Assembly: GCF_901709675.1 (NCBI RefSeq)
Contig: NC_051102.1
Coordinates: forward strand, 62,001-126,000
Length of the DNA stretch: 64,000 nucleotides
From: Syngnathus acus
Lineage: Eukaryota; Chordata; Actinopteri; Syngnathiformes; Syngnathidae
Reading direction: 5' to 3'
Each line of letters opens with the position of its first letter. Positions within the stretch are counted from its first letter, which is position 1. Below, piece after piece: positions 22,678 to 34,341 of the stretch. The notes below the pieces were generated by a model. That model saw only the letters and a program-made list of their open reading frames with translations, was not told the DNA's origin and did no database searches. Made by a program: the position numbers and the translations under genes.

Positions 22678-23340
22678 CTAATGTGGACTGTTGCGGTAGG
22701 TTAATAGAAAGTTGTGCAGTCTCTGATGTAGCGTTCCTTGTCCTTGTGATGTTTTCAAGGCATGTTTCATTGTTTGAACAAACCTCTCAGCAAGCCCATT
22801 TGTTGCGGGGTGGTAGGGAGCTGACTTAATGTGTTGAACACCGTTAGCTTGTAGGAACCCTGCCATTTCCTGTGAGACAAATTGGGGTCCATTGTCAGAG
22901 ACTAGCTGGGCAGGAGATCCAAATCGACTAAATAGTTCTCCTAACTTTTCGATTGTCTTCTCTGCAGTGGTTGATCTCATGATAGCCACCTCTGGCCATT
23001 TACTGTGTGCATCAACAGCAACAAGGAACATCCTGTCCTCCACTGGTCCCGCAAAATCAATGTGCACACGGTGCCATGGTCCTTGTGGGAATTCCCAGGG
23101 GTGAAGAGGTGCTAGTGGAGGATTGTTTCTGACTTTGTGGCATGATGGACAGCTTTTGGCCAACTCTTCAATCTGTTGATCCATGTTCGGCCACCAAAAA
23201 TAGCTTCTCGCTATTTCCTTCATTCGTACTATTCCGCTGTGTCCCGAATGCAGTTGCTGCAGCACTTTTGTGCGAAGTGACCATGGAATGACCACCCTCC
23301 TCCCCCACAGCAAACACCCAGACTGGACAGACAGTTCCAA
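22678..23340 (-). pseudogene. Ty3 integrase zinc and catalytic domains
   Basis: About 220 residues. The HHCC zinc domain includes H34 and C64/C67 (CPSCHKV). The catalytic triad is visible as HIDFAG (D95), VSDNGPQF (D149) and GLAERF (E185), giving the D,D(35)E spacing of retroviral-type integrases. It would join the element to host DNA. The frame is open but truncated at its end (YRNSPH) by the hAT, and its start is separated from RNase H by the solo LTR. It continues at 20900-20311. Confidence 0.92.
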
Positions 23341-23357
23341 CCTCCTCCCGAGGAAAG

Positions 23358-23785
23358 TGTTAGGGTAGTGCTCACTCTAACTTATTTTGCAAGAACCACA
23401 CTGGAGACAAGTTAGTCGTTTCAGACATCTGCAGGCGGAGAGTTCACTCGTCGCTGTGCTTACAGCGATGGTCGAATGAAGTCTGAAGTCAGGCCTCATC
23501 AGGTGCATATTTATTGAGAAGAAACACAGTGGGGTTGAAAGTGGGGGTGTGGGAACACAGGATGGGGTGAAGCCGCTCCCCTGCTGATCAAAGCATAGCA
23601 GGGGGCCTTTTACGACTTTGTGTAAACAAAGCAACTTTGATTGCTTCCTCTGCAGCTAGTCATCAGGTGAAAAGATCTTAGCACTTTGGTCTACTACTTT
23701 TGTTAAGACAGGACAAGCTAGGTCAATTATTACAGGTTACATTCCAACATAATCATACGATGAAGATATTCTGCAAACCCTAACA
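23358..23785 (-). mobile_element. Solo LTR of another retroelement
   Basis: 428 bp from TGTTAGGG to CCCTAACA, flanked by an exact 5-bp duplication GAAAG (23353-23357 and 23786-23790). The minus strand contains AATAAA (ctcaataaatatgc), which suggests minus orientation. No internal region remains, so it is the product of LTR-LTR recombination. It differs from the other LTRs in the window. It lies between RNase H and integrase of the Ty3 element. Confidence 0.9.
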
Positions 23786-23793
23786 GAAAGGCT

Positions 23794-26157
23794 TCAGGTT
23801 TGCATTACAGCAGGTCGACCCTTGACGACGACGTCCATGACCGCCGATAACTCCGGGTCATTTCGAGTCTCCCTTTTCACCTGCACATCTGAGACAGGTG
23901 CTCTCTCCACCTCCCTGAAGTAGAAGAGGTCCACCGCGCTCGACTCCGGCTTCGTGACTGGCAAAGGCAGTCTGGACAAGCCATCCGCATTGCAGTGGAA
24001 GTCTGATTTGCGATATCTGATGTCATACGCATGCGCCGACAACAACAGAGCCCACCTCTGCAGTTGAGATGCAGCAAGAGACGGTATCCCAGTGTGTGGA
24101 CCAAGGATGGTTGTGAGGGGTCGATGGTCCGTCAGGAGCGTAAACTTCCTCCCATACAAGTATTGATGGAATTTCCTAACTCCAAAAACAATGCTCAGTG
24201 CTTCTCGTTCCAGCTGAGCATAGTTAGACTCTGCCTTGTTCAATGTCCTTGATGCAAAAGCGATTGGCTTTTCCTCACCACCCGGCAGGACATGAGAGAG
24301 AACAGCCCCTACTCCGTAAGGAGAGGCGTCACAGGCAAGCTGAAGTGGAAGTGATGGGTTGAAGTGAGTGAGGACCTTGGATGTAGTCAGCACTCCTTTA
24401 GCCTTTTCAAAAGCCTCCTGACAGCTAGCTGTCCACTTCCACGTTTTGTCTTGGCGTAGCAGTTCGTGCAGCGGTTGAAGCAGTGATGACAGATTGGGGA
24501 TGAAGCGTCCGTAATAGTTCAACAGTCCTAAGAAGGATCGTAGCTGGCTGATGTTTTGTGGTGGGGGCGCGTCCACGACAGCTGCCACCTTTGATGGTGC
24601 AGTGTGCAGCCCTTCTGCATCGATCACATGCCCCAGATATTCCACAGATAGTTGGAAGAAGTCACATTTGTCCTTACGGACTCTCAAGCCGTAGTCCTTC
24701 AGCCTTTGAAGGGTAGCATCCAAGTTGCGCAGGTGCTCGTCATCGTTTGATCCAGTGCACAGGATATCGTCAAGGTAGCACTGTACCCCAGGCAACCCGC
24801 TAAGGATCTGATCCATTGCTCGCTGAAAAAGTGCCGGGGCTGACGTGATGCCGAACGGCAGTCTGCAGTATCTAAAGAGACCCTTGTGTGTGTTAATGGT
24901 CAACATTTCACGTGACTCTTTTTCTACATGCATTTGTAGGTAAGCCTGACTGAGATCTATCTTACTGAATTTTTGTCCCCCACTCAGTCCAGCAAACAAG
25001 TCATCAATTAGGGGAAGTGGATATTGCTCTGCTGCTAACACAGGGTTAAGCGTTACCTTGAAGTCTCCACAGGTACGGATTCCCCCATCTTTTTTTGGTA
25101 CTGGAACGATGGGCGTGGCCCACTCACTGATGGTCACTGGTTCCAAAACCCCATTTTTGACCAGGGCGTCAAAGTCAGCTTCCACCTTGGATCGGATGGC
25201 GTATGGCACTGGTCTAGCTTTCATGAACACAGGCTTGCTATCAGGTTTGACATGTAACTTAATGGTTATATCTTTCATGCAGCCTAATTCATCACGGAAA
25301 ACCTCTTTGTGTTTCTCCAGTATTTCCTGTAGCGGAGAGGAACTGTGTGACAGCTTCCTTATCGCTTGCCAGCCCAGCCGGATTCCCTGTAGCCATGTAC
25401 GCCCCATTATAGCAGGATGATTTCCCTTAGTCACATAAAGGGGAAGCTTTTTGGTTTGCCCGTGGCACTGAACAGTCACATCTATCATCCCTTCCATGTG
25501 CACTCGATGTCCCGTATATGCCTTAAACACTGTGTCTGATGGACGTAGTGGGAGGTGCCTCATGTGTTTCCTATAGCTCTTGTGTGACACTAGTGATGCC
25601 TTTGACCCTGTGTCTATCTGCATTTTCACCACATGTCCCTCCAACTTGGGTTCAGCCCAGTAGCCATCTGAGCTCTCACCTACACTCATCACCCGTATCG
25701 TATTTACAGGCACTTCTTCCTCTGAAGAATCACTATTTCTCTCATTATCATGGCAAATTGTGCGAACATGCCTTTTCTGTTTAGATTTCACATTGTAACT
25801 TTTGTTTCCAGCCCTTGAGCTTTTGTCTGCGCCCTGTTTACTTCTGCTTGCCCGCTCTATGTGGCCTTTTTTTCCACAGTTACGACAGTCCATCTCTTTA
25901 CACCAGCATGTTGATGCAAGGTGTCCAGATTTGCCACAGCGAAAACATGGCCCTTGTGTGTATGGTCTATCGTTGTTGAGTTGGTGCACTCTTCCTGTGG
26001 CACTTAGTTGCTGGGCTTCCCGTTTTGCCATTTCCATTGTTACACTGATGTTAATGGGCTTTTCCAAAGTCAAGTTACTTTCTGTGAGCAATCTCTTCTG
26101 TGCTGTTTCGTCTCTGAGTCCACATACCAGCCTGTCTCTCAAAGTGTCATTTAACAC
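23794..26157 (-). pseudogene. Ty3 Gag zinc knuckle, protease, RT and RNase H
   Basis: A 787-residue open frame. In order: end of capsid/nucleocapsid; zinc knuckle CFRCGKSGHLASTC (71-84), and a second knuckle from C91 in which the last cysteine is serine; protease active site DTGS (182); reverse transcriptase with VPKKDGG (about 364), DLSQAYLQ (401), LPFGITSAPALF (433) and catalytic YLDD (461); and RNase H with ACDASPYGVGAVL (about 608) and TDHRPL. Together these mature and copy the element RNA. Gag and Pol share one frame here. The listed start is not the real one: the Gag N-terminus lies upstream beyond a stop and a frameshift. A further one-base shift is needed near 23800 to reach integrase. 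Confidence 0.92.
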
Positions 26158-26159
26158 AT

Positions 26160-26518
26160 CCTGGAACTCACAGTGTTCAGCCAGCTAGCGTAGGGCTGCT
26201 ACAAACTGGGTGACCGACTCGCCCTCCTCCAGGCTGCGTCTGTCAAATCGGAATCTTTCTGCGATTACCAGGGGTTTCGGTGAAAGATGCCAGTACATCC
26301 ACTATTTCTTGGTGTGTTTTACTGCCCGGCTTGGCTGGTTGAAGTAGGTCACGTAGCAAGTTAAATGTTTTCGGCCCTATTACACTCAAAAAAGTGGGTA
26401 CTAACTTCTCCTCCTCTATATCATTAGCCATGGCGAAGTAGTCAAAACGCTCAGTATATGAGCTCCATTGTTCAATACTTTCGTCAAAGGGACCAATTGA
26501 GCCAATTATTCCCGCCAT
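26160..26518 (-). pseudogene. Ty3 Gag N-terminal part
   Basis: Begins MAGIIGSIGPFDESIEQWSS and shows a capsid-like Ty3 Gag pattern (WSSYTERFDYFAMAND, FLSVIGPKTFNLLRDLL). It is broken by a frameshift near 26260-26275 and then by an in-frame TAG at 26184-26186, after which the 26157 frame continues. Capsid assembly is the family role. The start is the first ATG after a 5' leader of about 265 bp. Confidence 0.87.
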
Positions 26519-26783
26519 TTTAAGGTCCTGTGGGTATGGCGCTGCTTTCCCTTCACAGACGTCTCCCCCCAGTAGGCTATTCCCTTTTACTCTTCACCAC
26601 ACTACTCACGACGTTGCCGACAGTCCACCAATCCACTCCTCCCCTCGAGCTGAAGCTGGAACAAGCACACCCGACGCGGTGACAGCGACTACTTGCCCAC
26701 CATCCGCAGCAGCGCGAGGCATCAGCAGGGAAGAGGAATAACTGACACTTTCACGGCGCGGACAACACGCGTCAGTCCAGACG

Positions 26784-26795
26784 TCCTCGTCGCCA
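26784..26795 (-). promoter_or_regulatory. Ty3 primer-binding site, tRNA-Ser(GCU)-like
   Basis: On the minus strand TGGCGACGAGGA starts 4 nt inside the 5' LTR. It is complementary to CCA plus the 3' acceptor of vertebrate tRNA-Ser(GCU), as I remember that sequence. Ty3 elements of the mag group are known to use tRNA-Ser. Confidence 0.75.
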
Positions 26796-26799
26796 GTTT

Positions 26800-26937
26800 T
26801 GTTATATCCTTACTATTCTCCAGGTTCTTAGATAGCAAAAATAGGTCGGACAACGACGTGAAGGACAACACAGAATGCCCATCCCACTTCCGGGGTTTTT
26901 CTACTACGGAATTTGAGTTAGCCCAAAATACACAACA
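26800..26937 (-). repeat. Ty3 5' LTR with internal deletion
   Basis: 138 bp with the same ends as the 3' LTR but missing 48 bp between gtgaagga and caacacagaa. Outside the deletion only a few substitutions are seen, so the element is old enough to have decayed but not ancient. Confidence 0.9.
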
Positions 26938-27652
26938 GTTGGCATAGTAAGAAGGGCTCTCGGGTGCTTCAGAGTTCCGAGTTTATCACTGCGCATGAAG
27001 AAATGACCACCTGCAACGTTTGGTTTATGTTTTATAAGCATTTTTAATTGTATTGTTTAGATCGCATTTTCTCGACGAGCTGAGCACGTTTTCTAGTAAA
27101 AAGCGCTCTTGGGTGCTTCAGAGTGCCGAGTTTATCACTGTGCATGAAGAAATGACCACCTGCAACGTTTGGTTTATGTTTTATAAGCATTTTTGATTTT
27201 ATTGCTTAAATCGCATTTTCTCGACGAGCTGAGCACGTTTTCTGGATGGTGGCTCACCCGTCACTCTGGTTAGCTTGGCATAGTAAAAAGCGCTCTTGGG
27301 GGCTTCAGAGTGCCGAATTTATCACTGCGCATGAAGAAATTACCACCTGCAACGTTTGGTTTATGTTTTATAAGCATTTTTAATTTTATTGCTTAGATCG
27401 CAATCTCTCGACGAGCTGAGCACGTTTTCTGGATGGTGGCTCTCACGTCACTCTGGTTAGGTTGGCATAGTAAAAAGCGCTCTTGGGTGCTTCAGCGTGC
27501 CGAGTTTATCACTGCGCATGAAGAAATGACCACCTGCAACGTTTGGTTTATGTTTTATAAGCATTTTTAATTTTATTGCTTAAACCGCATTTTCTCGACG
27601 AGCTGAGCACGTTTTCTGGATGGTGGCTCTCCCGTCACTCTGGTTAGGTTGG
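26938..27652 (+). repeat. AT-rich satellite block 5
   Basis: Satellite between the Ty3 and the next LTR element, same orientation. It begins with the Ty3 duplication gttgg and ends with ttgg (27649-27652), the target duplication of the next element. Confidence 0.92.
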
Positions 27653-28171
27653 TGTGGTGAATGATCTTTGATGTTTCTCTGGTCTCCAAAAAAACACTCG
27701 GTGGACGATGGCTGGCCCGGGTAAGGAAGCACTTTGGTGACACACGGCTGATTGGGAAAATATTTTATTCAACCGATGTCAGAGTGATGTCTCTCCAAAC
27801 GTTTGAGTTTCCCCAAGAGCAAAGATGTTTCAGCTCTCGACAGCAAAGATGTTCGCCCCAAAAAAGCCCTCGCGCTTCTTACTCTTGCCCTTCTTCCCTC
27901 TCTCTATCTGTTCTCCCCCATCATTTGTACCTCGTAAGACAACAGCTGCGGTCCAAGTCTCACTCTACTGGTTACTTCCGATGCCCTTAAAAGGGCATGG
28001 ACAAAGGTCTTCCTGGTCACGGACGAATGGCCCTTCCATATTCTAAGTACCTACACATTACTGAAACTAGAGCTTCTCTGTACCGCAAAAATAGCTTATG
28101 GTCTCCTCACCGCAGCTAGGTCACCATTTAAGGTGACATACAGAGACGCATAGAATCCAAAATGTACCTCA
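27653..28171 (-). repeat. 3' LTR of the LARD-like element
   Basis: 519 bp with TG/CA ends; minus strand TGAGGTACATTTTGG...ATTCACCACA. It matches 35572-36080 with scattered substitutions (for example aaatatttt/aaagatttt and gtccaagtc/gtccgagtc) and a short indel near 27703. Confidence 0.92.
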
Positions 28172-28184
28172 TTCCCCCCTCCGG
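28172..28184 (-). promoter_or_regulatory. LARD polypurine tract
   Basis: On the minus strand CCGGAGGGGGGAA directly abuts the 3' LTR. Confidence 0.8.
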
Positions 28185-28929
28185 GACTTTATAAATGTCC
28201 CGAAAGCGGTCTAACAAGAGATGACATCGGTAAACATCCAAAAATCTTCACCCAACCAAATTTCCTGGTCACGTCTACAATTTGGCCTATACCTGCACAG
28301 CCTATATCACGCTCGAGGCATGCTACTTAAGGTTATTTTAACTAGGAAAGGTCAAACTACTTTGGTATCCAATTGTTCCCTGACAGCAATCTGAGGCCTC
28401 TCAGGAACCACAAATAAAGAAAATTGAAGTCCACATTACCCAAATGACGATAACCACCCCCCTCAGGTAATACCTCAATACCATCGATAATTTGTGAAGC
28501 AATGAATTTGGCGTGGTCCGTTAGAAACCTCAAAAAGTTGCCGGCCCTCCCTCGAGAAAAAACCCTGCCAGTCTAATGACATGGAAAAAGACGGAGGCCC
28601 TTTCTAACATCCTCAGTGATTCCCTCCACCTGGCGTCAGCCAGGTACAAGGAGTCCTGGCACATATCACAATCCACAAAACAGTATGAGCTCACAAAACA
28701 GTAAGGAAAAGAAATTACATGTTCACCGACCGCTAAACAGTCAAACTGCATTGTCATAATGTTAATATGTGACAAGGTAAATGAATAAGATAAAGTAAGG
28801 CAGCATGTAGTCATCAGATAAAGTACTGATTGATATAATATTGACGCAATACCACAGCATACTGAAACGTTGAAGCGCCCTCTGTGTTGCCCCCCTTGCA
28901 TATGTAAGTGCCTGTCGATGCAAAGTCCA
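28185..28929. other. LARD internal DNA without genes
   Basis: About 745 bp between the polypurine tract and the LINE fragment. An open frame on the minus strand here overlaps the LINE fragment boundary and shows no family motif, so I do not call it. Confidence 0.6.
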
Positions 28930-29812
28930 GTCCACTGAATGCTCAGTAGTGAATTTGCACCGGGATCACTGCCCAGGGCCTGCCGTCCATCCAAAATCTT
29001 TATGTCCATGCTCTTTATGCTCTTTCCCAGTCCAAACATTGTCCGCAAGCTCACTGGCACAACATGGGGTGCTAATCCACAGACTCTCAAGACAACTGCA
29101 CTTGCTCTCTGCTACTCAGCTGCGGAGTATGCTTGCCCAGTATGGGAGCGAGCTGCCCATGCCAAGAAGCTGGACCCCGCCCTAAATGCTACCTGCCGTC
29201 TTATCACTGGCTGTCTAAAACCAACGCCTACAGAGCGCCTGTATATCCTGGCAGGAATAGCCCCACCAGAGATACGTAGACAAGCAGCAAGCAAGGAAGA
29301 GCGGCAACAACAGTCCACTGACCAAAGACATCCTCTCTTCGGCCAAATACCAGCCAAAAGCCGCCTTAAGTCCAGGAAAGGTTTTCTGAAAAGTGTCCCA
29401 CCCCTCAGAACACCGAGCATAGGCAGTGAAAGAGTCACTCGGTGGGAAGAAAGACTTGACAATCTTCCACCAGAAACTACAATGGAGCTTAAGGCAAGCG
29501 AGGCAATGCCCTCAGGAGCAGACACCAACTATGCAACGTGGAAATGCCTAAATAGACTAAGATCTGGTGTTGGACGTGCAAAAGTCACTCTCGCCAAATG
29601 GGGACATCTGGATGATCGGAACACTGAGTGTGACTGTGGCACTGAACCACAGACCATGCAACACCTCCTCATATGCCCCCTGCTGGAACATCCCTGCACA
29701 GCATCGGATTTAGCAGAGTTTAACGAGAAGGGACAGAAATGTGTTCAGCTGTGGCTGAACCACATCTAGCCAAGCCTGTAACTAACTGCCTTGTAGCCAC
29801 GATAAGAAGAAG
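28930..29812 (+). pseudogene. 5'-truncated LINE, ORF2 C-terminus
   Basis: The plus-strand frame to 29769 carries the C-terminal part of a non-LTR retrotransposon polymerase. Visible motifs are ALALCYSAAEYACPVW, RLITGCLKPTPTERLYILAG, IRRQAASKEER and the terminal zinc-type CDCGTEPQTMQHLLICPLL. The upstream RT catalytic domain is missing. A short 3' UTR ends in a GAA-type tail (gataagaagaag). A probable 7-bp duplication AAGTCCA lies at 28923-28929 and 29813-29819. It is a dead copy inserted antisense in the LARD-like element. The clade is uncertain (jockey/I/CR1 side of LINEs). Confidence 0.8.
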
Positions 29813-29819
29813 AAGTCCA

Positions 29820-32800
29820 AATATTAATTTTTACTCCAAATTTTCCTCTTTGATTCAATTTTTTCTCAGTATTCTCAAATGGGTATCAGTCCCGTCAGTT
29901 TTGTTCAACCAATTTGTTTATGTACATTATCTTTGTCTCTCCTTCAATTCATCTCACTGTTCAAATCAGTCGCCCTTTGAAGCAGTGGACCTGTAATTTT
30001 CCCAAAATGATTTAACTATTCAACTCTTTTCAATATTTGTTATGCAAATTAACCCTCTTAAAATGTGTTCTTAAATACTTTCCCTTCAATAGCAGCTTTA
30101 ATGCATTCATATGTTTATGTACATATGTCACTTCTCCCTATTCCTTGTTTCTGGTCCAGTTTCCTATTTTATTTAGTTATCTTCCATACATTTGTTGTCT
30201 ATTGTGCTGCAGTCTAATCCCTATTAGCTGTATGATTTGTCATCATTCGTGCTTTTCCGTTGACACTTTAACCGTTACTGTCGCTAGATTGTTACCACGC
30301 TTTGCATCCATTCCAGATTGTTGTCTCCCATTAACTCCTTTCCTTCCGAGATGCTTCTCCTGCTCCTTCCATCACTGCCTGTTGAATTCTGGCACGTCCT
30401 GTTAAAGCCTAAAAAATAATTGAATCCGAAAAAACATTGAATGTCCCAAATAGCTTTTATATCTACTTACTCATTTAAATGTAACCCCCCCCCCCCCCCC
30501 CCCTGACACATTCCCCCAATGTGTTATTAGGCATTCAAAAAGGAACCGGCAAAATGTCCTACCGCATCATCATATGCCTTGCAGCCAGTTTGTCGAACCT
30601 TTCACTCATCCAGAACCGTCATCCCCAAGTTCCTGAAAATTGACCGTTCACCCCACACTCGGCAACAAAAACAAAAATCATCGCACTCCTGCCAGTGAGC
30701 ATACAGCCCTGCTGACAGCGGACCCTTGTGCTCACAAAAACTACACAGGTATCGAGTATCAAAATAAAAAATAGACACACAACGAATCATGGCGCCCAGG
30801 GATTCTGTACTGAAAATCATCAATCATCATAAAAATCAAAAGGGTTAGGGTTAACATTTTCACGTGAAGTCAACATAAGCTCTGCAAGACTGCAATCGAC
30901 AACCTGCAAAATTAATACAAGTTATAAACAACCAGCAATCTGCTCCTTGGCTGGCGGTTGATGCTGCAATAAGTCAAGTGACGCACAGAAACAAAGCAAA
31001 GCTCGCACTTGCCACAAGCAAGCTTAAGTTTCAAATGTTTGGTTGTCATCCACATAGTCAGTCATCCCGTCGGGTGAGTCCAAGTTTGTCATGTCATATC
31101 GTCCATCGTCGTAGTGTTTGATATTAGTCCTGTCTTGTCCATGTTGCTGAAATGGGCCTTCTCCATGAACTATTTTGTTGTTCATGGTGCCTCTGATTAA
31201 CCATCAGCTGTTGGTTAAGGTTACAACTCATCACTCATCAATCTTGGGTGTTCCAGTCTCATGTGAGAGGAATCTTACCCTCAACTGTGACCCTTTCACC
31301 CCAACTCCAAAATACTTTGGCCTTTCACCCTGTCCCAGACACACATACACATTCTTAACCACACAAGTGCCAATTCAGTCACCTTCATCGCTCAGCTCTC
31401 ATTCCTCAACAAACAAATTTAGTATGTGTAAGTGAGTAGGTAATCAGTGAATATTGAAGGTAACCCTTCATTTCTGGATGTTCTTCTCAATTAAATATTT
31501 CATACAATCGTACCTTACTTTTACCGTAAAACTGTCAATTAAATGCCTAAAAAATTCAGTTATTTCTACTGCTGAGCCTGTTCAATGGTGAGCATGGGGA
31601 AAGAAGCAGCCTCAGATGGTCCTTAAATAATTTTATCCGAATCAATCATTCTGATCGAACAGCTGGGTAAAGATACTCAAAAGGCTCCCTCCGACAGTCT
31701 ACTCCACTATGGTGTTTTCACTTTGCCTTGTCAATGCATTTGTTATTTGAGTCCTATCACATTTGTCATCTCGTTAACTGTCATTTTGTGTGACTCTTAT
31801 GCAGCATTATTCTTAACTGTCAAAAGTTTTCATGGCTGTTATTCCTTGAACTTATCAGACTTTCTGACACCAGAATTCCCAGTGAGGTGTAATTAACTTC
31901 TAATTTTATTAATTAATAATAATTAGGTCCATTGAACAATCTAGTCACCTCTTGACTGCATCCTATTGGGTCCTAATGTCCTATTTTCATCTCCAAATTG
32001 TCAATGACTATATGTCTAATTGTTAAGCTGGATGGGCTAAATGTGATCCTACTCTTATTTCGTACAATTTAGCCTATCTGTTTTATCCAAATTTATCCTC
32101 TGCTTATGATGCTTTTTCTTTTTTTGCAACACTACACATTTTGTCCTTATTTATTTATTCATTTATTTATCTTTTATCAAGACTCCTCAGTTGTGTCAAG
32201 TTCAGTGCCCAAGCAAGCTTCCATCCACTTTGACCCAAGCTCCACCAAATTTAATAACGCCTCAGCAAGGTGTCCAGTTTGCTTGATGCACATTTCAGGT
32301 CTCAAATTGTTGTCTTTAGTTGTAGCCTCAGAGCAAACTCATTCCTCACTCTCGGATGAGTCAATTTTCAACTGAGTCCATTCTCATCTTGGAAGTTCTT
32401 TCACTCTTTGTACTCGCCTCAGAGGATGTCGTTTTCCTCCGGAGCGTTGTGCTCCCCCCAAGCACAAATATAGTCCTTCTTTGCTCTTGCAAAAGGTCAA
32501 AGGTGCCTCAGAGCCATGCACCGTTTTCTTGTTGTTCTCAGCTGTCGGTGGAGTCTCGGGATCGAGTTTCAGGGTCACTGCTGGATACTGGAAAAGACAG
32601 ACTGGGAAACCAAACTTAAAATATCGTCTTCCAATTAGCCATTAATTTCCGATAAAGTTTCCCAATTTTGCGTACAGAATGTACATTATTCATAATTAAG
32701 TCATGTTCCAAACATAGCATCATCTTTGTTTTGACCTCAGTATTATTGGAGTTATGCTCACTTACCAATATTACTGGACTATCTTGAATTTTTAATTCTC

Positions 32801-33957
32801 TGCCACTACATCGAAGGCCATTTCTCAGCTGTTCACTTTTCCCATGCTCCAGTTAGGCTCCATTATTCGTTATCTAGAATGTGATTTTCATTTGAATTTC
32901 TTACTTTTGAACCTCTAAATTGCTCCTATCGCTAATTTATTTGTACTGAGCATACTTTTACAAGAGTATTCAAAGAACCAACAGATTACTACCAAATCCA
33001 ATCTCTCCTCGTTGGCATCTCCTCCTCTATTTTGGTCTTACTGCTTTTGACCTGTGAGTCTTGTTACAGTGTGCACTGGTCAGCCTTGTCGGGCCAACGC
33101 AATTTACGAGCAGGCTCTCTGTGCATACAATTCAGTCCTATGTCTAAATCCAGAGAATTCCTTTAATTCCAGCTGCCGCTGTGGCCCTCACTTGATACCT
33201 CTCTTGCTCTCATAAATTAGTGTTGACCGGTTGAGTTTTCTTTAGACACTCAAATCACCTATATTTGTGTTGTAGTGGTTAGCCCTCGCATGCTCCTACT
33301 CCACCTGTTAGACGGCTGTTAAACATTAATTCTAAGTTCATGCTGTGTCTCTATGTCCTCCTGGAGACAACGGATGTATCCACCGTCTCAGGTTTTTTAT
33401 GTAACTAGAAAATCAGAAGTATTGAGGAGAGCCCCGAAAAACGAGTATCAATAATTTGTTTTAAAATTTTGCCATCCTTTCAGCAATTTAAATTAATAAG
33501 TTGAGCTTTTCTTCAGATCCAATTTCCCATTCCTCTCAGAATGCTAAAAGGAGCGTCAGCTGGCCTTAGTGGGGTCCCCCATTATTTACGAGGGGGCCAC
33601 ACTCTTCTGCCACCGCTTGCTGTCGTCCCAGCATGTTTTTCTTTAGATACATCTATATTGGTGTCGTATTGGTTAACACACGCATGCTCCTATTTCTCCA
33701 GTTGGTCAGGCATTCTTTTGCTCCTTCAGCATTCCTTCTTCCATCATTTTGTCATAGTTCCTTTCGCTGCTGGCCGCGCAGGCCCCTAAAATGGGCACAA
33801 CTCCAGCCCCGCGCGCGTCACCTGAGCGGGGAGGGTCCAGCCTTGAAACACAGTGGGCAGGTACAGGTTGGCCACCCTGCCGCGCCCACTGCGCCGGCCA
33901 CCTGCCCGAACCCCGCAATTGGCCACGCGCCCGAGAGGAGCCCAGTCTCACTTCCAC
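29820..33957. other. LARD internal DNA, no recognisable gene
   Basis: About 4.1 kb of AT-rich, T- and C-biased sequence with frequent stops in all frames. It contains a run of 19 C at 30485-30503. Short open frames (60-120 codons) show no motif, domain or codon pattern I trust. Confidence 0.65.
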
Positions 33958-34004
33958 ATACGCACACAGTCACGAGCACGCACACACACACACACACGCA
34001 CACA

Positions 34005-34049
<45 letters not shown>
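33958..34049. repeat. (CA)n/(CGCA)n microsatellite
   Basis: Alternating CA with CG interruptions. It creates long histidine-threonine or cysteine-valine open frames on both strands that are not genes. Confidence 0.95.
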
Positions 34050-34341
34050 TTACTTACGGGGCCCCACACACACTTCAAGCGTCCCTTTGCCGCAAGCTCA
34101 AACAGACAACATTAAGCTGACAGAGTTCACAAAGATTACACAGGAGACAGAAGACATACAACGAGATTCGAATCCATTTCCACATTTTGCTTCTTTCCAA
34201 CTGCTGCTGAGCAGTTTGGTCATTTTAACTGTCATCAGAGCAGATGCACTGACAAATACGCACGTCTTACTTAACTTTTGTTTTGTTTCGTTTCGTTTCT
34301 AATAGCGCTGTATATTTTCCCTTTATTCTGCAGAATTTAAC

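Larger units (their letters stand above)
20901..22680. mobile_element. Non-autonomous hAT carrying a Ty3 fragment
   Basis: The ends are inverted repeats: CAGGGCTGTGGACTCGG on the left, and the reverse complement TAGGGCTGTGGACTCGG on the right. They are flanked by an exact 8-bp duplication ATGTGGAC (20893-20900 and 22681-22688), the length used by hAT transposases. Subterminal regions carry repeated ggactcgg motifs. There is no transposase. The interior holds a Ty3 3' fragment (21125-21500) and two nested inverted repeats. It interrupts the integrase gene of the host Ty3. Confidence 0.93.
19819..26937 (-). mobile_element. Ty3/mag-like LTR retrotransposon, nested insertions
   Basis: A degenerate but complete LTR element on the minus strand. 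From its 5' end (right): LTR 26937-26800, primer site, gag, protease-RT-RNase H, integrase, polypurine tract and LTR 20004-19819. The flanks are a perfect GTTGG duplication (19814-19818 and 26938-26942), a 5-bp TSD as usual for Ty3 integrases, and rejoining them restores satellite. Two later insertions split it: a solo LTR (23358-23785) and a hAT (20901-22680). The tRNA-Ser primer site suggests the mag-type lineage, which is inference. Confidence 0.93.

Noticed and set aside
28530-29090. 186-codon minus-strand frame
   Set aside because: Overlaps the LINE coding region antisense and crosses its insertion boundary; no motif.
33633-34302. Long frames with His-Thr or Cys-Val tracts
   Set aside because: Produced by the CA/CGCA microsatellite.
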